A DNA stretch of 64,000 nucleotides from Alcanivoracaceae bacterium (GCA_029213045.1 JARGPN010000005.1:1-64000), one strand, 5' to 3'; positions 6,928-15,433 are shown, counted from the first letter of the stretch. The notes: a model not told the origin generated them from the letters alone. Program-made: numbers and translations.

Positions 6928-7386
6928 GTGTTGTTTGGCTACAGAATCCCACCTCTTCTTCTCACCGTTATGTTGGGATTAGTCATATTGACGAGTTCAA
7001 TGGTTTTTCCTCGCCTTTATCCCTTTACGTTCTTCGTGCTCGCGGCGACGGTGTTGCTTACTGTGATGGGCATTTTGTTTGCCGTACTGGGCGTTATAAG
7101 TTTTCGAAAAAGAGGCACAACTGTTAACCCCATTAAGCTTGATCAAGCCACTGCTTTGGTAGCATCGGGCGTCTATAGGGTATCAAGAAACCCTATGTAT
7201 GTAGGGTTTCTTTTGGTGCTTACAGCATTAACTGTGTACTCAGGCAATATCTTGTCGATGATCTTGGTGGTGTTGTTTTTTCTATATATGAATTTTGTTC
7301 AAATTGCGTCAGAAGAAAGCGCTTTGGCCCGTCTCTTTGGGCTGGCGTATAACGAATACAAGACAAAAGTTCGCAGGTGGTTGTGA
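6928..7386 (+). CDS. Isoprenylcysteine/phospholipid methyltransferase-like membrane protein
   Basis: A 152-residue integral membrane protein with about four hydrophobic segments. The GTG start has CGGAG eight bases upstream. The C-terminal half carries the family signature GVYRVSRNPMYVGF (about 88-101), then EES and a YNEYKTKVRRW tail, as in the PEMT/ICMT-type SAM-dependent methyltransferases. In bacteria these act on lipid or small-molecule acceptors in the inner membrane; the acceptor here is unknown. A hairpin (CGCTTCGTTCGCCGAAGCG, about 6885-6904) precedes the gene. Confidence 0.85.
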   Translation: MLFGYRIPPLLLTVMLGLVILTSSMVFPRLYPFTFFVLAATVLLTVMGILFAVLGVISFRKRGTTVNPIKLDQATALVASGVYRVSRNPMYVGFLLVLTALTVYSGNILSMILVVLFFLYMNFVQIASEESALARLFGLAYNEYKTKVRRWL

Positions 7387-7655
7387 GACGGTAAGCCTAT
7401 GCGGTATGTATAAGAAGTGCTTGGCATCCGTAATGTCCTAATGTGAGGGGGGCAAAAGTAATGTCGAATAAGTCTAGACAAACCCCTGTTAACTCTATAC
7501 TGTCCTTAGCAGCTAGAAAGAATTCTATTATTTAAATCCTACATTTCGTTGTCTTATTCGTAATTCTCCGTCCTGCAGTTTCTAAATACCAGTCTACATT
7601 TTAAGCATTCAAGCCTCTTGAAGGCACTTTTGTATATAAATTTCAGGATATCATT

Positions 7656-7865
7656 ATGTCTAATACAACTACTGGAACCGTTAAGTGGTTCAACGAATCT
7701 AAAGGCTTTGGTTTTATCGAGCAGGAATCTGGCCCAGATGTTTTCGCACACTTTAGCGCCATTGTGAGCGAGGGTTTTAAAACTCTTCTCGAAGGCCAGA
7801 AAGTACAGTTCGTTATTGCTAATGGCCAAAAAGGCCTGCAAGCAGAAAATATCGTTGCTATGTAA
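7656..7865 (+). CDS. Cold-shock (CspA-family) RNA-binding protein
   Basis: A 69-residue single cold-shock domain. RNP1 is KGFGFI (about 17-22) and RNP2 is VFAHF (about 29-33); the first strand is [12 protein letters not shown]. It binds single-stranded RNA/DNA and melts secondary structure. The gene is monocistronic: about 270 bp of non-coding sequence precede it, possibly a long leader as in cspA, and a strong terminator follows 25 bp after the stop. Length and sequence are normal for the family. Confidence 0.96.
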   Translation: MSNTTTGTVKWFNESKGFGFIEQESGPDVFAHFSAIVSEGFKTLLEGQKVQFVIANGQKGLQAENIVAM

Positions 7866-7884
7866 TCCATAGTTAGCGTTATTT

Positions 7885-7921
7885 AAAAAAGGGCAAGTCC
7901 TTCGGGGCTTGCCCTTTTTTT
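7885..7921 (+). terminator. Rho-independent terminator of the cold-shock gene
   Basis: GGGCAAGTCC-TTCG-GGGCTTGCCC forms a ten-pair stem with a stable tetraloop, followed by seven T residues and preceded by A residues. Confidence 0.95.
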
Positions 7922-8013
7922 ATGTTTCACGACATCAGTGGTTTCTTGATGCGCTGTCTATTAAGCATTCGCCGCGACAAGCGCCGAGTTCATCAGCGCC
8001 TATTCTTCTAGTC

Positions 8014-8928
8014 TTATGGGCGATAGTCGTATTGCGTAAACCAATCGTCGGCGAGGTGTTTGTTGTGTTCGACGCCATCGAAGTAGGTTCGTGCACTGTT
8101 GTCACCCTTGAGTTGCAGGTTAAGCCATGCAGTCACCAACACTTTGAAGCGCGTTTTCTCGGCAGTATCGTTTGAGCTGGAGGATTCGTTGCTGGAGCCG
8201 ACCCAGTCGAGGTGGTCTACGCCAGAATAAATCGCCAGCGTGCGAACTACGTTGGCGGGCAAACTTTGAAAGTACGTTTCGGAAGACGTGGCGGGGGCGA
8301 TGATGTCATTCGCGCCTGCAAGGATAAGCGTCTTGGCGTTAATGTTGGCGTAGTTAATGGCAGCGTAACCGTCGTAAGGCGCCATGGCGACGACGGTGTT
8401 TAATTGGTTGCCCAGTTCGCCCGCGGCTAACAATGCACCTCCACCGCCCATGGAATATCCGGCGATGCCGATTTTGTCGGTGTTGACGTCTTTGTAGATC
8501 GGGCTTAACCAATTTCCGGATTCGCTTTTTAGTTTACTAAAGCCAGCAAGGTGCGCTTTCTCCCAGGTTGATGGCACACCGAGCACATTGGTCGGCGTCA
8601 TGGTGATGACGATGTAACCGTGGCTCGTGATATGGTCCGCGAGCCAGTACATCTGCTCTTTGGTGTTCGTGAAACCGCCGGTCAGGGTTGTGGCGGGGAA
8701 GGGCCCGCTGGAACGATTACACGGATAAGAAATGCGTGCAGATCGATAGCCGTCATCGTCGAGCCTGCTGTCGTAACTGCACACTCTGTGTGTACCCGCT
8801 GCGCCGACATCGCGCGCATATGGATCGTTGCTGCCGCCTGGGCTGCCATCTCCGCCGCCACATGCTTGTAGCAGTGAGAATAAAATAAGCGACGTCATTC
8901 TAAGAAATAATTTGGGAGTCATGATCAA
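8014..8928 (-). CDS. PETase/cutinase-like alpha/beta-hydrolase lipoprotein
   Basis: A 304-residue alpha/beta-hydrolase of the polyesterase/dienelactone-hydrolase group. The N-terminus is a lipoprotein signal with lipobox LLQAC (residues 19-23), so it should be membrane-anchored. Downstream are GGFTNTKEQ (oxyanion-loop position), SHGYIVITM, SPIYKDVNTDKIGIAGY, the nucleophile motif GYSMGGGG, the acid loop GANDIIAP and the His loop GVDHLDW. These align in order with bacterial PET hydrolases and cutinases (GxSMGGGG, xENDxIAP). Tyr replaces the Trp or His preceding the Ser. An ester substrate is likely; activity on polyester is inference. Confidence 0.85.
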   Translation of the reverse strand: MIMTPKLFLRMTSLILFSLLQACGGGDGSPGGSNDPYARDVGAAGTHRVCSYDSRLDDDGYRSARISYPCNRSSGPFPATTLTGGFTNTKEQMYWLADHITSHGYIVITMTPTNVLGVPSTWEKAHLAGFSKLKSESGNWLSPIYKDVNTDKIGIAGYSMGGGGALLAAGELGNQLNTVVAMAPYDGYAAINYANINAKTLILAGANDIIAPATSSETYFQSLPANVVRTLAIYSGVDHLDWVGSSNESSSSNDTAEKTRFKVLVTAWLNLQLKGDNSARTYFDGVEHNKHLADDWFTQYDYRP

Positions 8929-9466
8929 TCCTCTTGTTGTTTTCTGTGATGCTTAGGCACCTTTATAATTTTGTAGCGATACTGAGTACGGTGAGCCAAG
9001 TTAGTGAATTCGCTTATCTAGTAGAGAGCTACGCGCAGTGCGGAGCAATGGCGTGGCATGAATTCAATAAAGCGGTTAATTTTTTATCAGTCATTCGTAC
9101 GGAAAGTTTTGCTTGGCTCAGATAAAGGTATGGAGATAGTGAGAAGAATTTTTTGATGTGCACGGTTCCTACAATTTGAACTCTAGATAAGTCCGTACAT
9201 TTGGATTGTGATGCGAGTAATACGGCATCGAAATCAGTTCTTCTTTTCATCACCCAAGCGGTATTGGCTTCGTTATTTCTAAGATGGCCTATGGCATTCT
9301 GTGTTACTTAAGTACTCAGCATGCTTCTTCTAATTAGTATTTCACCCCGTCTCACATGATTTTGTATTGGCGCCGCTTCTTAAGCCGATTCGCTTCACGC
9401 GTGGCGTGATAGATCAAAGCGAATTACACTCGGCATACTTATTAACGTAAATAACGGAACACGTAA
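8929..9466. other. Intergenic gap, no gene supported
   Basis: Short frames on both strands (for example minus 9029-9253) lack ribosome sites and recognisable sequence. I see no tRNA, palindromic repeat or terminator. It must hold the promoters of the flanking divergent genes. Confidence 0.5.
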
Positions 9467-9823
9467 ATGAAGCAGGTCTGCGTCATTAATACGATACTGG
9501 TGCCGGAAGGGATGGAGTCGGAAGCAGAGTCAGTGCGCAATGAATATGTTGAGTACTTTCAAAAGCAAGACGGCTTTGTGAGCTCGACTTTCTATCGGTC
9601 AATGTCGAGGGAAGCGAGTGGCGAAATAAAATACGTGAACATGGTGGTATGGGAGTCCGCTGCTCATTATGAAAAAGTCGTAAATCAAGGTTTTCAAAAC
9701 GAGCAGGGCAAAAACAGCGACGGCATGCGTGTGCTAGGGCAGGGATTTCCGGCGCCTATCACTGTTTCGCCTGGGCAGTATCACATTATTGGGCAAACCA
9801 TCATTGGGCAAACCATCGCGTAA
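9467..9823 (+). CDS. Antibiotic-biosynthesis-monooxygenase (ABM) domain protein
   Basis: A 118-residue protein of the dimeric alpha/beta ferredoxin-like ABM superfamily. The opening VCVINTILVPEGMESEAESV, the turn YFQKQDGFVSSTFYRSM and the strand INMVVWES-like YVNMVVWESAAHYEK (residues about 60-75) are the usual pattern of these small cofactor-free monooxygenases and heme-degrading relatives. The C-terminus contains a recent 15-bp tandem duplication (9788-9802 repeated at 9803-9817), giving IIGQT twice. Substrate unknown; it is a single-gene unit. Confidence 0.75.
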   Translation: MKQVCVINTILVPEGMESEAESVRNEYVEYFQKQDGFVSSTFYRSMSREASGEIKYVNMVVWESAAHYEKVVNQGFQNEQGKNSDGMRVLGQGFPAPITVSPGQYHIIGQTIIGQTIA

Positions 9824-9853
9824 GCGATCAGCGGTAATCGGTAGCACTGTGCA

Positions 9854-11710
9854 CTAGTAATTAAGACTAATCCGCTTACTTCGCAATACGCCGAAACACG
9901 CTAGTAGCCAAAGCAACATAACGCTCGGCACACCTCCGTTGTCCTTGTCTTCATCAGAGAGTTTTGCGCGTCGAACAACGTCGTCGGTTAACAGCGCGGC
10001 GGGGCTACTGTCACTCTGCGTGCCGCCGACGGTTAATCGTACTGACGACTCGGAATTCTTTTCGTAACGCAATTGGATTTGATCGCCGTTCGTTAGCCAA
10101 GCATACCCGCTACGGAAATCCGATGGCGCGTTTAGTGTGTACTCGGCACCCGTAACGACAAACGGTACAGACACGCCGTTTTCCAACCCGCCGATAGTGA
10201 TCACGGACGACGATACCGTACCCTCCGATTCAAATTTTGTGGCCGTCATAGCGCTTGGCGTGACGGCCCACGCTTCGGTATCACCGTCGCCATTGGTATC
10301 GCGCAGTCTGACTTTAATCACTTTCTGAATGGAGGAGTCAGGATACCTTAGCGTTGAGGCGAGCATTAACGTTGCATCCGGGAGTACCACCGCGCCTGCG
10401 GCTTCGAGGTGGCTAATATCTTCCGGGTCCTCACCCAAGTCGAGGAAGTACGTGCCGTAACCGATGGCGTCACCGTACGGACGCGCAACAATTGCTTCGC
10501 GACGCGTGCCTTCACCTGAGTCTTGATCGCCGACGATTAGAATATCGCCGTCCGGCTGCAACAAAACGGAACGCCCCATAGTGCGCGTGCGGCCGTTCAC
10601 AGCATCGATTTTTTCATAACCGGTGTAGCCGCCGATGGTCTCATCAAGTGTACCGTCGGCCATGATGCCCGAGAGCATAATGGATTGTTCGTCGCCCTCT
10701 ATCAGGCTACCTATAGCAACGATGCGGCCATCTGGGCGTGCAGCAATATCTGCGACGGATACTGCCGCTGGAGACGCGGCGATATAACGCACGCCATTAA
10801 CGCTGAAGCTGGTGTCTGTATTACCGTTTTCTAACAGGCGCGCGACAAACCCTTGCTGCGGATCGCTGCCGGACATGTCACCGGCGAGCAGCACTGCGGC
10901 ATCGGGCTGCACGAGCATGGTCGTTGTACACGCGTCAGCGTCGGTGTCGATGGTCGCAATGCCGTCGAGAGAAAAAGAGGTATCCGGCGTGCCGTCGGCA
11001 AGTAATTGAATAACGACTGGGTGTGTTGATGCATCCAGCGATTCGGCGCAGCCGGCGATTACGAGATTACCGTTTGGGCGTACGACTACCGCATTAAAAA
11101 GAACTTTGCGAAAACCAAAGTCATTAAAGAGGATGCCTTCGTCCCCCAAGCTGCCATCCCGCGTACCGTCAGGAAAAATGCGAGAAATAAAACCGCCGCT
11201 GGTGCTGTTGCCCACCACAACAAGGCTGTCGTCTTGCTCGGTAGATATGGCAGTTATTGATGCGTTTTGAACGGGTAAATATATTTTGCTGGCGCCATTC
11301 GGATACTTTTTCCAGTCCCCAGAAGAGGTGTAGCGCATAATAAAGGGTTGCGGCTTTGGGTCTGGTACGGGGAGGAGCGTCTGGGAGGAGCCCGCAACAA
11401 CTATGGTGCCGTCGGGTTGTATCAATGCTGCATTAACCTGAGTGAGAGAAGCTATATAGATTTGCAGCTCAGTGCTCATGAAGGAACGGTCTATGGAAAA
11501 ATCCCCGCTCGGAGGCGGAGTCTCGATGGGGTCAATACTAATAGAGCCACCACCATCTCCGCCGCCAATGCCAATGGAAATGCCATCGGCCAAAGCGGCC
11601 GACGAAAAACCAACAAAAGGCAGCAGGCAAACAACGCTAAGCATTTTACGGAGCCACTGCGAAGCAGGCTGAGACATATTGCGATGAAGACTATCCATAT
11701 TGAAATCCAT
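9854..11710 (-). CDS. Secreted delta-60-repeat protein with C-terminal membrane anchor
   Basis: A 618-residue exported protein. A signal peptide (about residues 22-42, ending AALA) is followed by a Gly-rich linker and then multiple delta-60 repeats, about 55 residues apart, recognisable by DGTPDTSFSLDGI, NGNTDTSFSVNGV and DGTRDGSLGDEGI and by PDG-x-I/L-x-V/I-x-G strands, which predicts a beta-propeller. The C-terminus (NGGVPSVMLLWLLACFG, then RSKR) has a Gly-Gly turn, a transmembrane stretch and a basic tail, like GlyGly-CTERM sorting tails. A later Met (residue 12) could be the real start. Surface adhesion or binding is inference. Confidence 0.8.
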   Translation of the reverse strand: MDFNMDSLHRNMSQPASQWLRKMLSVVCLLPFVGFSSAALADGISIGIGGGDGGGSISIDPIETPPPSGDFSIDRSFMSTELQIYIASLTQVNAALIQPDGTIVVAGSSQTLLPVPDPKPQPFIMRYTSSGDWKKYPNGASKIYLPVQNASITAISTEQDDSLVVVGNSTSGGFISRIFPDGTRDGSLGDEGILFNDFGFRKVLFNAVVVRPNGNLVIAGCAESLDASTHPVVIQLLADGTPDTSFSLDGIATIDTDADACTTTMLVQPDAAVLLAGDMSGSDPQQGFVARLLENGNTDTSFSVNGVRYIAASPAAVSVADIAARPDGRIVAIGSLIEGDEQSIMLSGIMADGTLDETIGGYTGYEKIDAVNGRTRTMGRSVLLQPDGDILIVGDQDSGEGTRREAIVARPYGDAIGYGTYFLDLGEDPEDISHLEAAGAVVLPDATLMLASTLRYPDSSIQKVIKVRLRDTNGDGDTEAWAVTPSAMTATKFESEGTVSSSVITIGGLENGVSVPFVVTGAEYTLNAPSDFRSGYAWLTNGDQIQLRYEKNSESSVRLTVGGTQSDSSPAALLTDDVVRRAKLSDEDKDNGGVPSVMLLWLLACFGVLRSKRISLNY

Positions 11711-12120
11711 TTTCTTATTGTGCTGCGCCGTAGGCGATCACTGGAAAGCCTGTGTTCTAGCGCGGATACCCCATTGTACGAATTCAGCGGGGGTCGCGCT
11801 ATCCATTGAGCACGCCCCCAGAGTACGTTGCCATGCGCCCATACGTGGGGTATGCACCGTTCGAATGAGCGGCTTAGCAGCGGTTACGCCCGTCAAAAGC
11901 GAGGGGGGCATGGTGATGGAGTAGTAGCGCGGTCTCCTTCGGAAGCTCTGGTTAGTTGAGCCCAGACTGGCGAACGCGCTCAGATGAAGACAATCATCCG
12001 GTGCATTGCTATAAATGGCCGAGTGTTGCACTCCGATTGACTATGTATTTAACGCGTGAAGTACACGCTCGCGCAAAGCCCCAGCTTTCTTGTGCGGCTG
12101 GTTAAGTATCTGGAGAAAAA
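11711..12120. other. Intergenic gap, no gene supported
   Basis: Minus frame 11738-12031 is open but has no ribosome site and no recognisable sequence. No strong terminator, repeat or RNA gene seen. GGAGA (12112-12116) just before 12121 is the ribosome site of the next gene. Confidence 0.45.
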
Positions 12121-12528
12121 ATGCCGATATCAGGTGAATGTTTTTGCGGAAGTATTCAATACGAAATCAGCGGTTCCTTAAGGGACGCTCGGTCATGCCA
12201 TTGCTCGCGCTGCCGTAAAGCCTTTAGTTCGCAAGCATCGTCTTACGCGCTGGTGGATCACGATGACTTTAAGTGGTTGCAGGGCGCTCATTTATTGACG
12301 AGCTATACAACGCAGGAGCATTTCGGCTTGCAGTTTTGCAGTCAGTGCGGGTCTACGCTCTGCGGTACATTTAATGGGCGAGTCCATGGCGTCACGCTCG
12401 GGTGCGTGAATGGTGACCCCGATGTTGAAATTGGCTATCACCTTTATGTGGGTTCCAAGGCTGCCTGGGAAGTTATTCCAGAAGGCGTAAAAGTCTATGT
12501 CGAAGGCGCGCCGAACGAGCTAGATTAA
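12121..12528 (+). CDS. GFA/CENP-V-type zinc protein
   Basis: A 135-residue member of the glutathione-dependent formaldehyde-activating (GFA/Mss4-like) family. Zinc ligands are visible as CFCG (residues 7-10), CHCSRC (about 27-32) and CSQCGSTLCG (about 79-88). The start ATG follows GGAGA. Family members coordinate two zinc ions; a formaldehyde-glutathione reaction has been shown for few of them, so the role here is open. It begins a three-gene + strand run with an SRPBCC gene and another GFA gene. Confidence 0.85.
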   Translation: MPISGECFCGSIQYEISGSLRDARSCHCSRCRKAFSSQASSYALVDHDDFKWLQGAHLLTSYTTQEHFGLQFCSQCGSTLCGTFNGRVHGVTLGCVNGDPDVEIGYHLYVGSKAAWEVIPEGVKVYVEGAPNELD

Positions 12529-12573
12529 ACATGGCTTTTAAATGAATAGTTGACCTCTACTCGGAGTCATCCA

Positions 12574-12981
12574 ATGAAAATATCTGTTGAAACTCTTGTT
12601 AACGCGCCTATTGAAAAAGTGTGGAGCGCCTACACAACGCCGGAAGATATTAAGCAGTGGAATGCGGCATCGGATGATTGGCACACCACTGAGTCCACCG
12701 TTGATTTGCGAGAGGGCGGTGAGTTTTCTTCGCGCATGGAAGCAAAAGACGGCAGCGTCGGATTCGACTTCGCGGGCACTTACACCAAAGTGGTTCCGCA
12801 TCAGCTGATTGAGTATTCTTTCGGTGAGCGCAGTTGCATGGTGGAATTCTTGTCCGATGCGAACGCCGTCACGGTGCGCGTCACATTCGACGCGGAGAAC
12901 GACAATTCTGTTGAGCAGCAGCGTGATGGGTGGCAGGCTATTCTGAATAATTTCGCCAAGCATGTTGAAACGCACCACTGA
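12574..12981 (+). CDS. SRPBCC/AHSA1-family protein
   Basis: About 135 residues. I start at the ATG at 12574, eight bases after GGAG, rather than an earlier in-frame ATG-less extension. The sequence opens MKISVETLVNAPIEKVWSAY and has WNAASDDWHTT (near 32) and the C-terminal helix GWQAILNNFAKHVE, the classic AHSA1-like START-superfamily pattern. These proteins bind hydrophobic small molecules or act as chaperone activators. It lies between two GFA genes, 45 bp and 82 bp away, suggesting co-transcription. Confidence 0.88.
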   Translation: MKISVETLVNAPIEKVWSAYTTPEDIKQWNAASDDWHTTESTVDLREGGEFSSRMEAKDGSVGFDFAGTYTKVVPHQLIEYSFGERSCMVEFLSDANAVTVRVTFDAENDNSVEQQRDGWQAILNNFAKHVETHH

Positions 12982-13063
12982 GTTCAATGTTTTAAAATGA
13001 AAGTTGAAAACGTAAACGGATTATCGCGACCGTGACGTTCGAAAAAGCAGGGAAGGCCACGCA

Positions 13064-13546
13064 ATGAGTAACGACGATTTTTCAATTCAAGGTCAATGCA
13101 CCTGCGGCGACGTGCAGTACACGCTAAGCCGCAAACCCATGATTGTGCATTGTTGTCACTGCTCTTGGTGCCAGCGAGAAACCGGTACGGCGTTTGCTTT
13201 AAATGCTTTAGTTGAAAGCGAACATCTTATTGTTGAGAAGGGCACGGTAGAGAAAATCAAAACACCGTCGAATAGTGGTTTCGGTCAAGTGATTGTGCGT
13301 TGCACTAAGTGTGAAGTTGCCCTGTGGAGTCATTACGGCGCCGCCAAAGAAAAAGTAGCCTTTGTACGCGTCGGCACCCTAGATAACCCTAACGTGTGCC
13401 CGCCTGACATTCATATCTTTACATCCAGCAAGCAGTCATGGGTGACCCTCGACGACACCGCAACGCAAGTCGATGAATTTTACCGCCGCAGCGAGCTATG
13501 GTCTGAAGATAGCGTAAGACGATATAGGGCGGCGGTTGACGCCTGA
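13064..13546 (+). CDS. Second GFA/CENP-V-type zinc protein
   Basis: A 160-residue GFA-family protein. Zinc-binding residues appear as CTCG (about 10-13), HCCHCSWCQRETG (about 31-43) and CTKCEVALWSHYG (about 89-101). It differs clearly from the protein at 12121 (longer insert, different tail), so the two are paralogues rather than a recent copy. The start lies 10 bp after AGGGAAGG. Substrate is unknown; zinc binding is the only safe claim. Confidence 0.86.
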   Translation: MSNDDFSIQGQCTCGDVQYTLSRKPMIVHCCHCSWCQRETGTAFALNALVESEHLIVEKGTVEKIKTPSNSGFGQVIVRCTKCEVALWSHYGAAKEKVAFVRVGTLDNPNVCPPDIHIFTSSKQSWVTLDDTATQVDEFYRRSELWSEDSVRRYRAAVDA

Positions 13547-13552
13547 GGTGGT

Positions 13553-13948
13553 TTAAAAAACCTTAACGTAAGCCCACTTCAAGAAAACCACCAATAACAA
13601 AAATACCGGATGATAGATGATGGAGATAAACACCATCGCGCTTTCCGCTGAGCCTTCTATGCTTAACGCTTTAAGCAAAGCAGGCATCAGCACGGCAATG
13701 ACGCACAGGTAGACAACCGAGCCGCCCAGCGAGTAGAAAAAATAGCGCCACGTGTCGGAGATGAAAGCGATATAGAGAGCGTTTGTCAGCATAAAGCCTA
13801 TAAAAACCAAGCCCGCGATCAGCCACGCCTTATCGGCAGTTTTAGGCCCGATAATTAAAATTGATGGAATGGTGAGAAAGAGAAAAAACGCCGCCTGAAT
13901 AAACGGTTTTTGAAGTAATGCAACAAAGGTTTCAGCCATAACATTCAT
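13553..13948 (-). CDS. Small four-helix membrane protein, unknown function
   Basis: About 131 residues with four predicted membrane segments (near IQAAFFLFLTIPSILII, WLIAGLVFIGFMLTNALYI, YSLGGSVVYLCVIAVLM and FISIIYHPVFLLLVVFL). I choose the ATG at 13948; an in-frame TTG lies five codons earlier. No transport or enzyme motif is visible. The gene converges on the GFA gene with only six bases between stops and follows the HxlR gene on the same strand. Confidence 0.6.
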   Translation of the reverse strand: MNVMAETFVALLQKPFIQAAFFLFLTIPSILIIGPKTADKAWLIAGLVFIGFMLTNALYIAFISDTWRYFFYSLGGSVVYLCVIAVLMPALLKALSIEGSAESAMVFISIIYHPVFLLLVVFLKWAYVKVF

Positions 13949-14000
13949 CTTTAATATGGGCAATTAGGCATCGCGAACGTCTGGTATCGTTATAGGGCGA

Positions 14001-14666
14001 TTAAGATGTGGCGAACATGCAGTTCGACATCCAGCTTGTCACATCTTTGGTGAGCGACTTGTGCCCCACCAGCTTTAAATTGCCCGTGCGTATTTCTTTC
14101 TTGTAGGTTGTTTCGCCCATCCATATTTCCGATAAGCATTTTACGGTGCAGGTGAAATAGACATCCACTTCACGGCACGGATCATTGGTGCACACGTCGA
14201 TAATGTCGCCATTCACCATCACCCACCAGTCAGGGTGTGCGTTCGTGTCGGTAAACTGGAAACGAATGGTGGCTCGTCCGCCTGGGATTTGTTCAGGCAA
14301 GATGCTCCGCTGTAGATAGAGCATCAAAAAGTCCACGTCAAAATCTAATTCGGTTAAATGCTGGCGGGTCCAGCGCATGCCCCAATTGCCCAGCTCGATA
14401 AAAATCGGCAGAAGTTCTTTGGCTGCGGGCGTGGGCAGGTATTCATAGCCTTTCTGGCCCTGAATTTTCTTCTTAACAATCAAGCCGTATTTATCAAGCG
14501 AGGTAAGGCGTTTGCTCAGCAGCGCAGGCGAAATCATACTCAGCCCGCGTTGCAGCTCATTGAACCGCGTACTGCCCATCAGAAGCTCGCGCAGGATCAA
14601 TATTGTCCACTTTTCTCCGAGAATTTCTGTGGTCTTCGCAATTGGGCAGAACTGACCGAATTCCAT
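14001..14666 (-). CDS. HxlR-family transcriptional regulator with SCP2-like C-terminal domain
   Basis: A 221-residue regulator. Residues 1-95 are the HxlR winged helix (CPIAKTTEILGEKWTILILR, then RFNELQRGLSMISPALLSKRL, the recognition helix, and a wing at KKKIQGQKGYEY). The C-terminal 100 residues (IRFQFTD, WWVMVNGDIIDVC, VYFTCTVKCLSEIWMG) look like an SCP2/sterol-carrier-type pocket, a known fusion in this family, and could bind the inducer. It is divergent from the AhpD-like gene, with an inverted repeat between the two, so it probably controls that gene. Confidence 0.88.
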   Translation of the reverse strand: MEFGQFCPIAKTTEILGEKWTILILRELLMGSTRFNELQRGLSMISPALLSKRLTSLDKYGLIVKKKIQGQKGYEYLPTPAAKELLPIFIELGNWGMRWTRQHLTELDFDVDFLMLYLQRSILPEQIPGGRATIRFQFTDTNAHPDWWVMVNGDIIDVCTNDPCREVDVYFTCTVKCLSEIWMGETTYKKEIRTGNLKLVGHKSLTKDVTSWMSNCMFATS

Positions 14667-14721
14667 CGGCGTGTCCTCGTGATGGCGTTAAAACAAACTA
14701 ACTTCAAAATAACTAGTTGGC

Positions 14722-14762
14722 AACTTCAGAAAGTATAGTTTGTTGCTTCGGTTGCTGAAGTT
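14722..14762. promoter_or_regulatory. Candidate HxlR operator
   Basis: AACTTCAG (14722-14729) and its exact reverse complement CTGAAGTT (14755-14762) lie in the divergent intergenic region, 25 bases apart, with a further AACTTCAAAAT at 14700-14710. Spacing and position suit a dimeric winged-helix regulator. Confidence 0.45.
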
Positions 14763-14824
14763 AAATGCGCGGCAGGCGCGGGTCACAATATCCCCTCACT
14801 GATATTCACTTTGAGGAAACGACC

Positions 14825-15397
14825 ATGTCTAACTTTACTATTCATACCGAAAACACCGCGCCAAGCGAGTCCGCACCGATGCTCGCCCAGCTTGCCGCAG
14901 CGATTGGCTTTGCACCCAATATCTTTGCCGCAACCGCTGAATCATCGCCGGCACTGGCGGGGCTGATGGCGATCAATGGCTCCTTTGCGGCGTCATCATT
15001 CACACCTGAAGAGCAACAACTGATCCTGATGGCAACCAGCGTGGAAAATGGCTGCGTGTACTGCGTAGCTGGGCACACGTTGATGTCGAAAGGCTTGGAT
15101 ATTTCCGACGACGTTGTCCAGGCCATGCGCAACAAGCAATTTATCAGCAATCCTCGCTACGCAGCATTGCGTGAAATGGTTGGCGCGCTCATCCACCATC
15201 GCGGCCGTATCAGCGAAACGACGATGACGAATTTCCTGGAACAAGGATATTCCAAGGCGCAGTTCTTCGAGTTAGTGCTAGGTGTCAGTGTTAAAACATT
15301 CACTAATTACGTGAGTAATGCACTCACACTCCAGCTTGATGACGCCTTTACGCCTTACCGCTGGGAGCGCCCGGCGGATTTAAAGAAAACGGCATAG
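14825..15397 (+). CDS. Carboxymuconolactone-decarboxylase/AhpD-like protein
   Basis: About 190 residues. I start at the ATG at 14825, which follows GAGGAAACG; an upstream in-frame start has no ribosome site. The CMD-domain signature is VENGCVYCVAGHTLMSKG with the CxxC pair and a downstream His (residues about 73-82), as in AhpD-like alkylhydroperoxidases, which use the thiols to reduce peroxides. The rest is all-helical. A terminator follows directly. Regulation by the divergent HxlR protein is likely; HxlR regulators often answer to electrophiles, which would fit. Confidence 0.86.
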   Translation: MSNFTIHTENTAPSESAPMLAQLAAAIGFAPNIFAATAESSPALAGLMAINGSFAASSFTPEEQQLILMATSVENGCVYCVAGHTLMSKGLDISDDVVQAMRNKQFISNPRYAALREMVGALIHHRGRISETTMTNFLEQGYSKAQFFELVLGVSVKTFTNYVSNALTLQLDDAFTPYRWERPADLKKTA

Positions 15398-15409
15398 TTG
15401 AAATTTTAT

Positions 15410-15433
15410 AAGGCTCCCTCGGGAGCCTTTATT
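15410..15433 (+). terminator. Rho-independent terminator after the AhpD-like gene
   Basis: GGCTCCC-TC-GGGAGCC, a seven-pair stem with a very short loop, followed by TTTATT; 12 bases after the stop codon. Confidence 0.85.

Noticed and set aside
9029-9253. Minus-strand frame of 74 codons
   Set aside because: No ribosome site, no recognisable sequence, and it overlaps the probable promoter region.
11348-11809. Plus-strand frame of 153 codons
   Set aside because: It overlaps antisense to the delta-60 protein start and has an Arg-rich shadow composition.
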